A DNA stretch of 64,000 nt from Anaeroplasma sp902783745. Its GTDB lineage: Bacteria > Bacillota_I > Bacilli_A > Acholeplasmatales > Anaeroplasmataceae. The notes below the pieces were generated by a model. The model was not told the origin of the DNA and made no database searches. It saw only the letters and a list, made by a program, of their open reading frames with translations. Positions 26,482-37,300 of the stretch are shown piece after piece. A program made the translations under genes and the position numbers. Positions within the stretch are counted from its first letter, which is position 1. Every line of letters begins with the position of its first letter. The DNA lies in assembly GCA_946617655.1 (NCBI GenBank), contig CAMOKL010000005.1, positions 1-64,000 of the forward strand. Direction: 5' to 3'.

Positions 26482-27564
26482 ATGTTAAATATTAGATTTG
26501 AAAAAGCTCCTAAGCTTAAAGAAAAGCCAGATCAAAACAATTTAGGCTTTGGTAAGTATTACACAGACTATATGTTCGTTATGGACTGGTATAAGGGCAA
26601 AGGATTTGTTGATCCAAGAATCGTACCATACGCTCCAATCCCAATGGATCCTGCATGCTTAGTATTACACTATGCACAAGAAACATTCGAAGGAATGAAG
26701 GCTTATAGAACAAAGGATAATAGAATTTTATTATTCCGTCCTGAAATGAACGCAAAGAGATTCCAAACATCTAACCGTCGTTTATGTATGCCTGAAGTAC
26801 CTGTTGAAGATTTCGTACAAGCAGTTAAAGAATTAGTTAAGGTTGAAAAAGATTGGGTACCATCAGCACCTAATACTTCATTATATATTAGACCATTCAT
26901 GTTCGCATATCAACCAAAGCTTGGTGTTCATGATTCAGAACATTATCTATTTATGATAATTTTATCACCAGTTGGTTCTTATTATAAGGAAGGCTTAAAG
27001 CCAGTTAAGATTTATGTTGAAGAAAACATGGTAAGAGCTGTTACAGGTGGTACAGGATTTACTAAGTGTGGTGGTAACTATGCTTCTTCTATCTTAGCTC
27101 AAATTGAAGCTGAAGCTAAGGGTTATTCTCAAGTTTTATGGCTTGATGGTGTACACAAGAAGTACATTGAAGAAGTTGGTACAATGAATGTTATGTTTAA
27201 GGTTAATGGAGAAATCTATACAGCTCCTGCAGAATTAGGTAAGGGTTCAGTATTACCTGGTGTAACTCGTGATTCTATGATTCACTTATTAAGAGATAAG
27301 GGTTATGTTGTACATGATACTGAAGAAGATAGATTATCTATTGATGATTTATTAAAGGCTGCAAAGGAAGGCAAGCTTGAAGAAGCATTCGGTACTGGTA
27401 CTGCTGCTGTTATTTCACCTATCGGTGTATTAGCATACCAAGATAAAGTATTCTTCAATAACGAAAACATTGGACCTGTATCTCAAATGTTATTCGATAC
27501 ATTAACAGGTATTCAATGGGGTAAGTTAGAAGATAAGTTCGGTTGGACAGTTGAAGTTAAATAA
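26482..27564 (+). CDS. ilvE: Branched-chain amino acid aminotransferase
   Basis: 360 residues, a class IV PLP aminotransferase of the longer (eukaryote/Bacillus-like) BCAT type. Motifs: 'HYAQETFEGMKAYR', 'RPFMFAYQPKLGV', the catalytic Lys in 'GFTKCGGNYASS', and 'VGTMNVMFKVNGEIYTAPAELGKGSVLPGVTRDS'. It interconverts Leu/Ile/Val with their keto acids using glutamate/2-oxoglutarate. Single-gene unit with its own promoter and terminator. Codon use is like highly expressed genes. No ilv/leu biosynthetic genes are nearby. Confidence 0.95.
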   Translation: MLNIRFEKAPKLKEKPDQNNLGFGKYYTDYMFVMDWYKGKGFVDPRIVPYAPIPMDPACLVLHYAQETFEGMKAYRTKDNRILLFRPEMNAKRFQTSNRRLCMPEVPVEDFVQAVKELVKVEKDWVPSAPNTSLYIRPFMFAYQPKLGVHDSEHYLFMIILSPVGSYYKEGLKPVKIYVEENMVRAVTGGTGFTKCGGNYASSILAQIEAEAKGYSQVLWLDGVHKKYIEEVGTMNVMFKVNGEIYTAPAELGKGSVLPGVTRDSMIHLLRDKGYVVHDTEEDRLSIDDLLKAAKEGKLEEAFGTGTAAVISPIGVLAYQDKVFFNNENIGPVSQMLFDTLTGIQWGKLEDKFGWTVEVK

Positions 27565-27565
27565 T

Positions 27566-27590
27566 AAGAGAGGATCATTCCTCTCTTTTT
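27566..27590 (+). terminator. ilvE terminator
   Basis: AAGAGAGGA-TCAT-TCCTCTCTT (27566-27587) followed by T's, directly after the stop. Confidence 0.9.
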
Positions 27591-27596
27591 AAATAC

Positions 27597-27648
27597 AAAA
27601 AGCTTTGAAGTATCATTTTATTTTACTTGATATCTTCAAAGCTTTTTT
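27597..27648 (-). terminator. Terminator of the M16 peptidase operon, bidirectional
   Basis: Long stem AAAAAGCTTTGAAG.../...CTTCAAAGCTTTTT with a ~15-base loop. U tracts exist on both strands between convergent genes. Confidence 0.8.
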
Positions 27649-27652
27649 CTTA

Positions 27653-30529
27653 TTATTTAACTAAATTTCTAACCTCAGTAAATAAATTCTTATTATCCTC
27701 AATTTGATTCTTATTACCAATTGTACAAATATTATTATAAGCTAGTGCTTCCTTAAATATTGGCGCTAAAGATTTTAAATCCTCTTGAGTTGCGTTTAAT
27801 ATTTCTTTTCTTATTTTTAATTCTTCATCATATGTTGTATTAGAAATATAATCACGCTGAGCCTTATCACCCTTAGCCTTATTATGTAATACAACTTCTA
27901 AATTACCAAAAGTACCAATCTTATAACTCATAAGCTCATCATCACTAATATTTGTAATTTCATTAATATATGACTCTATATTATTATAAGTATCATATGT
28001 TTCTTTAATCTTAGGATCTCTATATGATGCAAATGAAATATAACCGTTTCTTGTAATTTGTAAGAAGCATCCATATGCGCCAGACTTAACTCTTACATTC
28101 ATCCATAAATAATCCATTGAAATAATATTATTAATCAATGCCATTGAACCATTATATTCCATACTAAACTTACCAACACTAGAATTAAAGTTAACGTCAA
28201 AATCAGTTAAAATTGCCTCTTTTGATGGCTTTTCTTTATAATCAATTAAATCATAGAATGATTTATCAAATAACATCTTATTAAATGAATTTGAAGCTTT
28301 TGCGGCATAATCTAGATCTTTTTTCTCACAAGTTATACCACAAATAAATCCCTTCTTAGAATATAATCTTAATACTTCTTTTAAATTATATACAATATCC
28401 TTACTTAAATTATCAAAATCATTTAAAAGCTCAGTAATAAAATCTAAATATCCAATTCCTGATGTAATATCTCTATTATAAGAATTCAAGCTAATTCTTG
28501 ATAATGCTCTTAAAGATGCAACTCTATGTCCTTGACCAGAAATACTATGTTGTAATTCAACCTTAATTTGAGACATCTTCTCTTTAATTCTTGATATATC
28601 ATCTAAATTAGAATTAAACGCAATATTTTCTAATAATTCTTCAGCCTTAGTACTATTAACATTAATACATGCAAAAGATAATGTTAAATATGTTAAAGGC
28701 TTAAAATCCTTACCTGATGTTATATATAGACCAAATGAAATACCACCTGTTTCATCTAATATCTTATTATTTAATTCCTGGTAAGTATATTTATCAGTAG
28801 ATAGATATTTCATTAAATCACAATAAAGTGATACATACTTTAGCATATTCTCATCTAATGATGTTATATCTATATAATATGTATTATATATGATACCATT
28901 AGTATGATAATCACTATATAAAACCTTATAAGCTTTATCATAAACCTCTAAATTAAGCTTTTCAGGTTCAGGATTAATATCTTCTTTCTTTAACATAGGA
29001 AGCTTATCTAATGCTTCTTTTGTATCAACTTCACTTTGATATTTTAATAAATTCTTTTTATCTAGAATTAAAGCATTTAATTCTTCTTTTGATAAAGAAT
29101 TCTTATATTCATTAAGCTTATTCTTTAATTTATTTGCCTCTTCTTTAGCTATAGTATTAGATGGCTTTAATACAACAATTGCCTTATGCTTATTTAATAA
29201 AATATTTTTCTTTATTAATTCTTCAAAAAATCCTTTAGATAAATCATCCTTTAATTCCTTAAAATACTTTAACATAATAAGCTTATCAAAAGGCATATCA
29301 TCATCATAAAGCCAGCTTGTAAGCATAGTTAATGATATTTCAAGTCCTCTTGGGAATGATGCAGTAAAATAAGATTCTCTTGCTTTAAACTCGGCATTAT
29401 TAATTATGGATAATATAGCATCATGATTTAATCCCTTATTAGATAATTCAGTTAATGTTTCATTAATAGTGTTCTTAAATAAATCTAATTTATCACTATC
29501 GCTTCCTAAAGCCTCAATAATTAAAATAGGTTGAAGCAATCCATCATCGAATGTAAAATCAATATCTTTTGCGATATTAAGACTTAAAAGCTTATCATAT
29601 AATGGAGAACCAGGTAATCCAAGTAAATGCTTCAATAATATCTGCATACCAAGACATTCTTTTACATTTAATGTTGATGGTAGGGCAAGGTTATATGTTA
29701 AAAATGTATTATTTTTTAGCTCATCTGATGGATAATAATCAACTACATTAATATCATATGGAGCTTGATATTTTAATTTAGTATCAAAATCTATTACATC
29801 ATATTTAGATAGATATTCTTTATCTAAATATTCTAATCTTTCATTAAAATCCATATTTCCATATAGATAAATATATGAATTAGATGGATGATAATATTTC
29901 TTATGGAAATTAATAAATTCCTCATATGTTAAATCAGGTATATATTTAGGATCACCACCTGATTCTAATCCATATTGTGTATCTTTAAATAATGAATGCA
30001 TAATATTTCTTAATAAAACATCATTAGGATCACTAAATGCACCCTTCATTTCATTATAAACTACACCATTATATTTTAATTCAGAATCTATACTATCTAT
30101 ATCATAATGCCATCCTTCTTGCATGAATATTTCCTTATGATTATAGATTTGTGGATTTAATACTGCATCCATATAAATATCCATTAAATTACAAAAATCC
30201 TTCATATTCTTAGATGCAACAGGATAACATGTTTTATCAGGGAATGTAAATGCATTTAAGAAAGTATTTAAGCTTTTCTTTAGCATTTCAACAAAAGGAT
30301 CCTTAACTGGATACTTCTTTGAACCACATAAAACTGAATGCTCTAATATATGAGTTAGACCACAGTTATTAATTGGTGGTGTACGAAATGCTATATTAAA
30401 TACTTTATTATCATCATCATTTTTTACTAAACATATTCTTGCACCTGATTTAATATGCTTATAAATTTCAACCTCACTATTTATTTCATCAATAAATTCT
30501 TTTTTTATAAATTCATAATTTTTATACAT
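27653..30529 (-). CDS. M16C-family zinc metallopeptidase (PreP-like)
   Basis: 958 residues, matching presequence-protease/insulinase M16C size (about 970). The inverted zinc motif 'HILEH' is at 60-64, with the distal Glu in 'YNEMKGAFSDP'. Four M16 repeats can be inferred: an active half, a long helical linker (about 465-540) and a degenerate second half. No signal peptide, so cytosolic degradation of unfolded peptides is the likely role. It lies eight bases downstream of the RNA methyltransferase gene. Confidence 0.9.
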   Translation of the reverse strand: MYKNYEFIKKEFIDEINSEVEIYKHIKSGARICLVKNDDDNKVFNIAFRTPPINNCGLTHILEHSVLCGSKKYPVKDPFVEMLKKSLNTFLNAFTFPDKTCYPVASKNMKDFCNLMDIYMDAVLNPQIYNHKEIFMQEGWHYDIDSIDSELKYNGVVYNEMKGAFSDPNDVLLRNIMHSLFKDTQYGLESGGDPKYIPDLTYEEFINFHKKYYHPSNSYIYLYGNMDFNERLEYLDKEYLSKYDVIDFDTKLKYQAPYDINVVDYYPSDELKNNTFLTYNLALPSTLNVKECLGMQILLKHLLGLPGSPLYDKLLSLNIAKDIDFTFDDGLLQPILIIEALGSDSDKLDLFKNTINETLTELSNKGLNHDAILSIINNAEFKARESYFTASFPRGLEISLTMLTSWLYDDDMPFDKLIMLKYFKELKDDLSKGFFEELIKKNILLNKHKAIVVLKPSNTIAKEEANKLKNKLNEYKNSLSKEELNALILDKKNLLKYQSEVDTKEALDKLPMLKKEDINPEPEKLNLEVYDKAYKVLYSDYHTNGIIYNTYYIDITSLDENMLKYVSLYCDLMKYLSTDKYTYQELNNKILDETGGISFGLYITSGKDFKPLTYLTLSFACINVNSTKAEELLENIAFNSNLDDISRIKEKMSQIKVELQHSISGQGHRVASLRALSRISLNSYNRDITSGIGYLDFITELLNDFDNLSKDIVYNLKEVLRLYSKKGFICGITCEKKDLDYAAKASNSFNKMLFDKSFYDLIDYKEKPSKEAILTDFDVNFNSSVGKFSMEYNGSMALINNIISMDYLWMNVRVKSGAYGCFLQITRNGYISFASYRDPKIKETYDTYNNIESYINEITNISDDELMSYKIGTFGNLEVVLHNKAKGDKAQRDYISNTTYDEELKIRKEILNATQEDLKSLAPIFKEALAYNNICTIGNKNQIEDNKNLFTEVRNLVK

Positions 30530-30537
30530 ATAAGCTC

Positions 30538-31428
30538 CTATCTTAACTTCTTTATTTTAGCTATAAAAAAACCTTCATAATTAGTAGATGGTTTTATAGT
30601 TAATACCTTATCTAAACTAGATTCTAATAAACAAGCCTCATCTATATTTATATTTATATCTTCTAATACTACATTCTTATTTAAAACAGTTTTTACTACT
30701 TCTTCATTTTCTTCTTTTAAAATTGAACATGTAGAATATACCATTGATGATCCTGGTTTTAGAATTTCGATTGCTTTTTTCAATAAAGCCTTTTGAGTTT
30801 TTGCTGAATTCTTCACTAAAAGTAATGAAAAATATGATAAATCTTTATTATTTTCAATATTAATAGTACCACTACCACTACATGGTGCATCAAGTAATAT
30901 AGAATCAAATCTAAAAAATGAATCAAGCTTTCTTGCATCAGTAAGCATAACATTTATATTCTTACATCCTAAATGTGATAAATTATATTTTAATTTTTCA
31001 CATCTAATTTTATTTTCTTCACAAGCCATAATATTAGATAAATTATTTACTATTTGTGCAATCTCAGATGTTTTACCTCCAGGGGCAGCACACATATCTA
31101 ATATATCCATATTCTTATCTAAATCTAGGACTAATGGTGGAATTTGAGATGATATAGATTGTAAATATATCTTCCCTTCTTTAAATAAATCTAGATTCAT
31201 AAGCTCTTGATTTGATGAATCTACTAAATAAGAAAAATCAGATATATCTACCTTATGATATTTTATATTAAGCTTATCTAAGCTAGATAAAACTTGATCT
31301 TTACTACTAAGTAATGTGTTTATTCTAAACGCATTACTTCTTTTTTTCATCATGTTTTCTATTATTTCTTGATAACAAGATGGATATTCATTTTTTATTA
31401 AATTAATATATTCTTCTTTTGTTATCAT
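30538..31428 (-). CDS. NOL1/NOP2/Sun-type RNA m5C methyltransferase
   Basis: 296 residues. SAM-binding 'ILDMCAAPGGKTSEI' and both catalytic cysteines, in 'LLDAPCSGSG' and 'MVYSTCSILKEENE', identify an RsmB/RsmF-like rRNA cytosine-5 methyltransferase. It is shorter than RsmF (about 450), lacking the C-terminal RNA-binding extension, and lacks the NusB-like N-domain of RsmB. The target base is therefore uncertain. It is in an operon with the peptidase. Confidence 0.88.
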   Translation of the reverse strand: MITKEEYINLIKNEYPSCYQEIIENMMKKRSNAFRINTLLSSKDQVLSSLDKLNIKYHKVDISDFSYLVDSSNQELMNLDLFKEGKIYLQSISSQIPPLVLDLDKNMDILDMCAAPGGKTSEIAQIVNNLSNIMACEENKIRCEKLKYNLSHLGCKNINVMLTDARKLDSFFRFDSILLDAPCSGSGTINIENNKDLSYFSLLLVKNSAKTQKALLKKAIEILKPGSSMVYSTCSILKEENEEVVKTVLNKNVVLEDININIDEACLLESSLDKVLTIKPSTNYEGFFIAKIKKLR

Positions 31429-31463
31429 ATGTGACTCCTAAAAACATAAAAATTATACCATAA

Positions 31464-31817
31464 TTATATATTTAATTCATCATCTAGTATCTCAATTTCT
31501 GATATATCATCTATAATTATCTTATCTTTTATTACCATAATGAATCTATCATTAATATTCATTTTAGTAAATACACCTGTTTTTTCTATATAACATTTTT
31601 CTTTAGTATTGTAAAATACTACCCTTATAAGCATTCCTTTTTTTAAAGATGATAAAACATTATTAATATCCTTTAAATCTTCTTCTGATAATATTCTTAC
31701 ATCTTCTTTTTTCTTGTCTTGTGCTTTACTCTTTAATAAATCACGAAAGCCTTCTAATGCATCAAATGGTAAGAATATTTTAGCTCTTTTTTCAATCGTC
31801 ATCTTCTGTCTTGGCAT
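31464..31817 (-). CDS. YolD-like protein
   Basis: 117 residues from ATG 31817 (MPRQKMTIEKRAKIFLPFDALEGFRDLL...), the N-terminal pattern of YolD-like proteins, which occur with Y-family polymerases. GGAGGTCACA precedes this ATG; a longer frame to 31865 lies wholly inside the polymerase gene and lacks a ribosome site. It overlaps the polymerase 3' end by 26 nt. Exact function in translesion synthesis is not established. Confidence 0.85.
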   Translation of the reverse strand: MPRQKMTIEKRAKIFLPFDALEGFRDLLKSKAQDKKKEDVRILSEEDLKDINNVLSSLKKGMLIRVVFYNTKEKCYIEKTGVFTKMNINDRFIMVIKDKIIIDDISEIEILDDELNI

Positions 31818-33063
31818 TGTGACCTCCAATAAGGCAATTTCTTTGACGTTGTGTTGCACCATCACATAAATCCATTGCCTTTAAAATACTGTTTTTACCA
31901 TATTTTTCTTTTAAATCATTTATAGTACGTGATAAATTTCTTTCCTTTTCTACTTCATCATATGATGTAAATAAATCTAAGTGTTCTTCTTTCTCAGGAT
32001 AAACATTACCACATGAAATACCTATTCTTATAATTTCTAAATCTCTTATAGTTGTTTTATCATACATTTCTTGAAAGTATGGTAAAAGTTTTGTATAAAC
32101 ATTTGTAAGAATAGATAATGTTTTAGAACCACCTGTTCCTTCATAATCTCTATATCCTATATATAAAGATATCATATTAGTAACAAGATGCTTCTTAATT
32201 AATTGTAATGATAATGTTTCAACCATTTCAGATAATACAACTCTTGTTTTAGTATAGTCATATCCACAGTGTAATAATTGTGATTGAGATAATGACATAG
32301 ACTGTCTTTTATATGATTTTATATCTTTTATTGTAACAGGTTCTATACCTTTAGCATGATCTATTATTATTTCAGCGTTAACACCAAATTCTTTATATAA
32401 TAAATCTTCTGGTACATATAATATATCTCTCATACAAGATACGTGATATTTAGCTAATCTTTTAGCTGTACCATTAGATATCATCCAAAAATCTGTGATA
32501 GGCTTATGATCTAAAAGTTCTTCTTTATATGTCTTTTCATCTAATATACCTATATTATCCTTTTTATGCTTAGAATAAATATCTAACGCAATCTTAGCTA
32601 AAAATAAGTTAGTACCTACTCCCGCTGTTGCGGTAATATGTAGGTTATTATATATTTTTCTCATTAACGCTTTTGCAAGCTTTTCTGCGGTTGTATTATA
32701 TAATTTCAAGTAATCTGTTACATCAATAAACATTTCATCTATTGAATATGGATGGATATCTTCTTCTGAAAAATAGCATAAATATATTTCATATATTTTT
32801 GCAGAATATTCCATATATTTCATCATTCTTGGCATTGCGGCAATATATTTAACGTTATCTGGTATTTCAAATAGACGACATCTATTATGTATTCCTAGCG
32901 CCTTTAAAGCTGGAGTTATTGCAAGGCATATTGCCCCCTTGCCTCTTGATGCGTCCGCAACAACAAGATTAGTCTTAAATGGGTCTAATCCTCTTTCAGC
33001 ACATTCTACAGAGGCATAAAATGTTTTTAAATCAATGATAATATACCATTTATCATTATTCAT
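31792..33063 (-). CDS. Y-family translesion DNA polymerase (UvrX/UmuC-like)
   Basis: 423 residues. The catalytic core has 'IIDLKTFYASVECAE' (first Asp), 'YSIDEMFIDVT' (Asp-Glu pair) and HhH 'ATAGVGTNLFLAKIALD'. The C-terminal little-finger region carries 'HLDLF', a likely beta-clamp-binding motif. The Leu-Lys-Thr after the first Asp and the YolD-like partner point to the UvrX subgroup rather than DinB. No clear LexA box is seen upstream, and the GGAGG ribosome site is strong. Confidence 0.9.
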   Translation of the reverse strand: MNNDKWYIIIDLKTFYASVECAERGLDPFKTNLVVADASRGKGAICLAITPALKALGIHNRCRLFEIPDNVKYIAAMPRMMKYMEYSAKIYEIYLCYFSEEDIHPYSIDEMFIDVTDYLKLYNTTAEKLAKALMRKIYNNLHITATAGVGTNLFLAKIALDIYSKHKKDNIGILDEKTYKEELLDHKPITDFWMISNGTAKRLAKYHVSCMRDILYVPEDLLYKEFGVNAEIIIDHAKGIEPVTIKDIKSYKRQSMSLSQSQLLHCGYDYTKTRVVLSEMVETLSLQLIKKHLVTNMISLYIGYRDYEGTGGSKTLSILTNVYTKLLPYFQEMYDKTTIRDLEIIRIGISCGNVYPEKEEHLDLFTSYDEVEKERNLSRTINDLKEKYGKNSILKAMDLCDGATQRQRNCLIGGHNAKTEDDD

Positions 33064-33142
33064 TTTATCGCCTCCTTTAAGTATATATATTTTAGCATAA
33101 TTTTATAAAAATACTTATTACAATAAATAATAGGCCTATAAC

Positions 33143-33176
33143 AAAATAAAAATTAGGGACATCATGCGATGTCCCT
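33143..33176 (-). terminator. ddh terminator
   Basis: AGGGACATC-GCAT-GATGTCCCT (33155-33176), followed by AATTTTTATTTT on the minus strand. Confidence 0.85.
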
Positions 33177-33183
33177 TAGTATT

Positions 33184-34161
33184 TTATAGTGTGTGCTTTA
33201 ATAATTCTTCAGTAGTGTATCTTGAGATATCTGATGTTGCAATATCTAATACAGTCTTGCAACCATATTCACCACGTGATGCAATTCTATAAGCTGCTCT
33301 TGCGTATGCTGCAAGAATTGAACCTGTAAATTCAGGATTTGAATCAAGCTTTAAACTATATTCAATAACATGCTTAACACCATTAGATGTTTCACCTGAA
33401 CGAATTACGAATCCACCATGAGGAATTCCTGAATGGTTCTTCTTTAATTCTTCTAATGAAATAAAATGAACTGTTGTATCATATTCATCGAAATAGTTAG
33501 GCATTGTCTTAATTTCTCTTTCGATTCTTGCCTTATCTGCACCATCTTCAGCTACAACAAAGCATTCTCTTGTATGCTTTTGACGAGTAGATAATTGTGG
33601 GTTCTTACCACTTCTTACTGCTTCTAATGCAGCATCAACAGGGATTGTATATTGTCTTGCATCAACAACACCCTTAATTCTTCTTATTGCATCTGAATGT
33701 CCTTGAGATACACCCTTACCCCAGAATGTATAAGTCTTTCCATCTGGTAAGATTGCTTCCATAACACCTCTATTTAAAGAGAACATACCTGGATCCCAAC
33801 CAGTTGAAATAACACCAACATGGTTATTTGCCTTACCATTCTTATCAACATTTAAATAATGTTCATAAATTCTTGCATGAGTATCGAATGAATCAACAAC
33901 ATTAAATGCCTTAACAAGTTCAGGAGTCTGTTCAGGTAAGTCTGTTGCAGAACCACCACATAAAATCATAACGTCAATCTTATCTTTAAATAATAATACA
34001 TCCTTAACGTTATAAACATTTACACCTTTAGTATTAATTTGAACCTTAGAAGCATCTCTTCTTGTAAATACTGCAACTAATTCTAAATCATCATTCTTCT
34101 TTATTGCAGCCTCAACACCTCTAGCAAGATTACCATATCCGAAAATACCAATTTTAATCAT
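33184..34161 (-). CDS. ddh: meso-Diaminopimelate dehydrogenase
   Basis: 325 residues. Rossmann start 'IGIFGYGNLARGVEAAI', 'CGGSATDLPEQTP', 'DSFDTHARI', and the substrate region 'STGWDPGMFSLNR.....PDGKTYTFWGKGVSQGHSDAIRRIKGV' are diagnostic. The enzyme makes meso-DAP from tetrahydrodipicolinate, ammonia and NADPH in one step. The window also encodes DapL and DapF, which reach the same product, so two branches coexist. The promoter is at 34180-34220 (TTTACA, 17 bases, TAAAAT), with two copies of the recurrent 16-bp element upstream. Confidence 0.96.
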   Translation of the reverse strand: MIKIGIFGYGNLARGVEAAIKKNDDLELVAVFTRRDASKVQINTKGVNVYNVKDVLLFKDKIDVMILCGGSATDLPEQTPELVKAFNVVDSFDTHARIYEHYLNVDKNGKANNHVGVISTGWDPGMFSLNRGVMEAILPDGKTYTFWGKGVSQGHSDAIRRIKGVVDARQYTIPVDAALEAVRSGKNPQLSTRQKHTRECFVVAEDGADKARIEREIKTMPNYFDEYDTTVHFISLEELKKNHSGIPHGGFVIRSGETSNGVKHVIEYSLKLDSNPEFTGSILAAYARAAYRIASRGEYGCKTVLDIATSDISRYTTEELLKHTL

Positions 34162-34246
34162 TTTACTAACCTCTTTTCTTAAAACAAAATCATTTTAGCA
34201 TATACTAACTACATTGTAAATATATTATTTTGCAAATATGCGATTT

Positions 34247-34262
34247 TTTTAAAATAAAATTC
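34247..34262 (+). promoter_or_regulatory. 16-bp recurrent intergenic element, ddh copy
   Basis: TTTTAAAATAAAATTC. A second copy (CAAATAAAATTCCC, 34282-34295) follows at a 31-bp period, three helical turns. Both are upstream of the ddh -35 (34220-34215). Confidence 0.5.
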
Positions 34263-34342
34263 CCTTTTTATCACTTTTAAACAAATAAAATTCCCTTTTT
34301 AGACTTTTTGCTGTATTAAAAAACAAAAATTAGTTTAATATT

Positions 34343-34377
34343 TAAACAAATAAATGTGGAGGATAAAACCTCCACAT
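34343..34377 (-). terminator. Terminator of the GGDEF/EAL gene
   Basis: Stem ATGTGGAGG/CCTCCACAT (34354-34377) followed by TTATTTGTTT on the minus strand. Confidence 0.75.
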
Positions 34378-37300
34378 TATCTACCAATATTATTCTTCTT
34401 TTTTACTTCAATTAATTTTTTATCTGCAGAATTAATTATTTTTTGAAGGCTTTCTTCATTTAGGCTTAACAAATCTTTAGATGAGAACATTTCAATACCA
34501 TATGAAATCTTTAATAAGTATTTATTATTGTTATTTTTTAATTCTAAATTAATATTTTCTAACGCATCAATTAATGCTTCTTCACTATAATAATTTAGAA
34601 TCAAAATAAATTCATCTCCGCCATATCTATAAGCAAAGCCAGATCTTGTTTTTGCAAATTGATTTAATACCCTTGCGATTTCAGTTAACGCATGGTCTCC
34701 TTCATTATGACCATATTTATCATTTATTTGCTTAAATAAGTCTGCATCTAAGAATACTAAGAAGTGTTGATCAGTACCATCTTGTAATACTTCTTTAATA
34801 TCATCAATATTTTCAATTAAACCATTTCTATTATATAGCTGTGTTAGCTGATCTTTTCCTACCATATCAGCTAATACATCTAGATTATGGTTCATTTGAA
34901 TTTGTTTCTTAACTTCATTAGTTATATCCCTTAATAAGAATACTGATACTTTTTTACCTTCAATGATATTAACAATTAATCTACCTGTTAAATATCTTAT
35001 ATCAGAATTAGATTCAACCATAAAATTATAATTATAAGGAACATCAATAGGAAGCTTATTTTGATTTTCTATAGTAGAATCAATAAAATATCTCTTTTTA
35101 TCTTCAGTATCTTTTGCAAGATTTAATCTAAATGCTCTATATTTATACCATTCATCTACGCTAAATTCCTTTGTTCGTATTTCACTACCTTCTTTGTAAT
35201 ATGTAGTTATTGTATTAGAATCAAGCTCAAACATAGATAGGGATACAAAATTATCCACTAAATATCTAAATACTGTATCTCTTATACTTAATGACTCTTC
35301 TTTTCTAACTTTGAATTCATCATATTCTCTAGTTTTATCAATAACTGTTGCCATTAACGCTTTCTTTCCCCTATCATTATAGGAAACAATATTTAATTCA
35401 ACATGTCTTGGTGTAATTGTTTGTTTTTTGGTTGTTATATCAAATAAAACATCAACTCTTGATGGTATATCTAAAATTATATGATCTTTTAATATATTAT
35501 TAAATTTCTTTTTAATATCATCATCAATTACTAAAGATACGAATTTATTAATGCTTTCCTTCATCTTAGGTCTATCATGAATAACTAAATTACCGTTATT
35601 ATCAGCAGTATATTCCCAACCAGTTTCAGTTTCAAAATTATATTTAAAGAAAATAGTTGGATTAGTTTTTAATGAATTTATGAATAAAAGCTGCATATAA
35701 GATGCATTTTCTTTATATTCAGATACAACATCTAATGCAAATTCAAGCTCTTTATTTTGTTTATCTAATACATTATAAACTTTAGATGATGTTTCTTTAT
35801 AAATAGGTAATGATAACACAGATGATAATCGTAATAAGGCTCTTTCTTCTTCTAAAGTAAATGATTTATCATCTTTAAATCTAAAGAAGAAAACACCACC
35901 TATTAATGTGTCATTATTTGCGATAGGGAACATTAAAGCCCTTTTACATTTAACCTGAGGTAATTCATTTTCTTTAAACTCAATGATTAAGTCAGATGCA
36001 TCCTTTTTATAAGCATCAACCTTAACATCATCGTTTAATTCTATTTGCTTACCTAATACAGGCTTTATTAAATATGTAGATTCTTCTGCAATATACTCAA
36101 AATATTTTCCGTCAGCTGATGTTTCTCCAACCGCAATAGAATCTACATCAAGTTCTTTTAAGAAGCTTTTTAAAAGCTTTGCGATATCCTTTTTAGTTAC
36201 TACAATGTAATTTTTAGTTGCGATAGTAAAATCGTATACTGCCTCATTTAAATGATAGAAATTAATGAATTTACCTAAATCATCTTGATTAGTATTTTTG
36301 ATAACAAATTCATTAAATTCATCTTCAGGTAATGGCTTTGAATAATAATATCCTTGTACATAATTACATCCATATTGACGTAATAATTTTATATATTCAA
36401 AATTCTCAACACCCTCTGCGATTGCAGGTACATCTAAGGAATTTGCAATATCAAGAACAGATTTTATGATATTTAATCCCTTCTTGTTTTCTGTTGAGAA
36501 GAATTTCATATCTATTTTTAATACATCGAAATCTATTTCCTTTAAAACATTTAATGATGAATAAGCACTACCAAAGTCATCCATTAATATTTTAAATCCA
36601 TGTTCACGTAAACGTGATACTGCTGCCTTAATTATTTTAACATCAGTAAATATAGTTTCAGTGATTTCTAATTCTAAATATTTTGGTTCAATGTCATACT
36701 TAAGTAATAGATTATCAAGTCTTTCAACAAAGTCACTCATTGTTAAAAATACTCTTGAAACATTAACTGATATAGGAAACATTAATAACCCTTTATTTTT
36801 TCTATCTAATAAATATTTACATACCTCTTCCCAAACATAATAGTCTAGGACAGCAATATTACCATTCTTTTCAAATAAAGGAATAAATGAACCTGGTGGT
36901 ATAATTTTATCATCAACCTTCCATCTAACTAATGCTTCAGCACCAGATACTACATCATTTATAATATCAAACTTAGGTTGATAATATACAACAAATTCAT
37001 GATTTTTTATTGCATCTTCAAAACGAGCTTGATATTCTTCTTGTAATATAAGCTTTTCTTTTATTTCTTCGCTATAAAAATTATATCTTAGGTCTAAATC
37101 AAATGAAGTTTCCTCAGATGATTGTATTGCCTCAGATACATAATCAGTAATTGGTCTTTCATAATCATTAATATCAGTAATTCCAAATACTAAATCCGGA
37201 TCTATATCACTAAATTCATTTAATATAGCTTCATTATAGTTTTTAATGAAATCAATTATTTCATCTTTTGTACCATCAAACAAGATAAAGAAATCATCAT

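Noticed and set aside
33064..33120. LexA/SOS box before the Y-family polymerase
   Set aside because: No GAAC-N4-GTTC or close variant; only AT-rich sequence.
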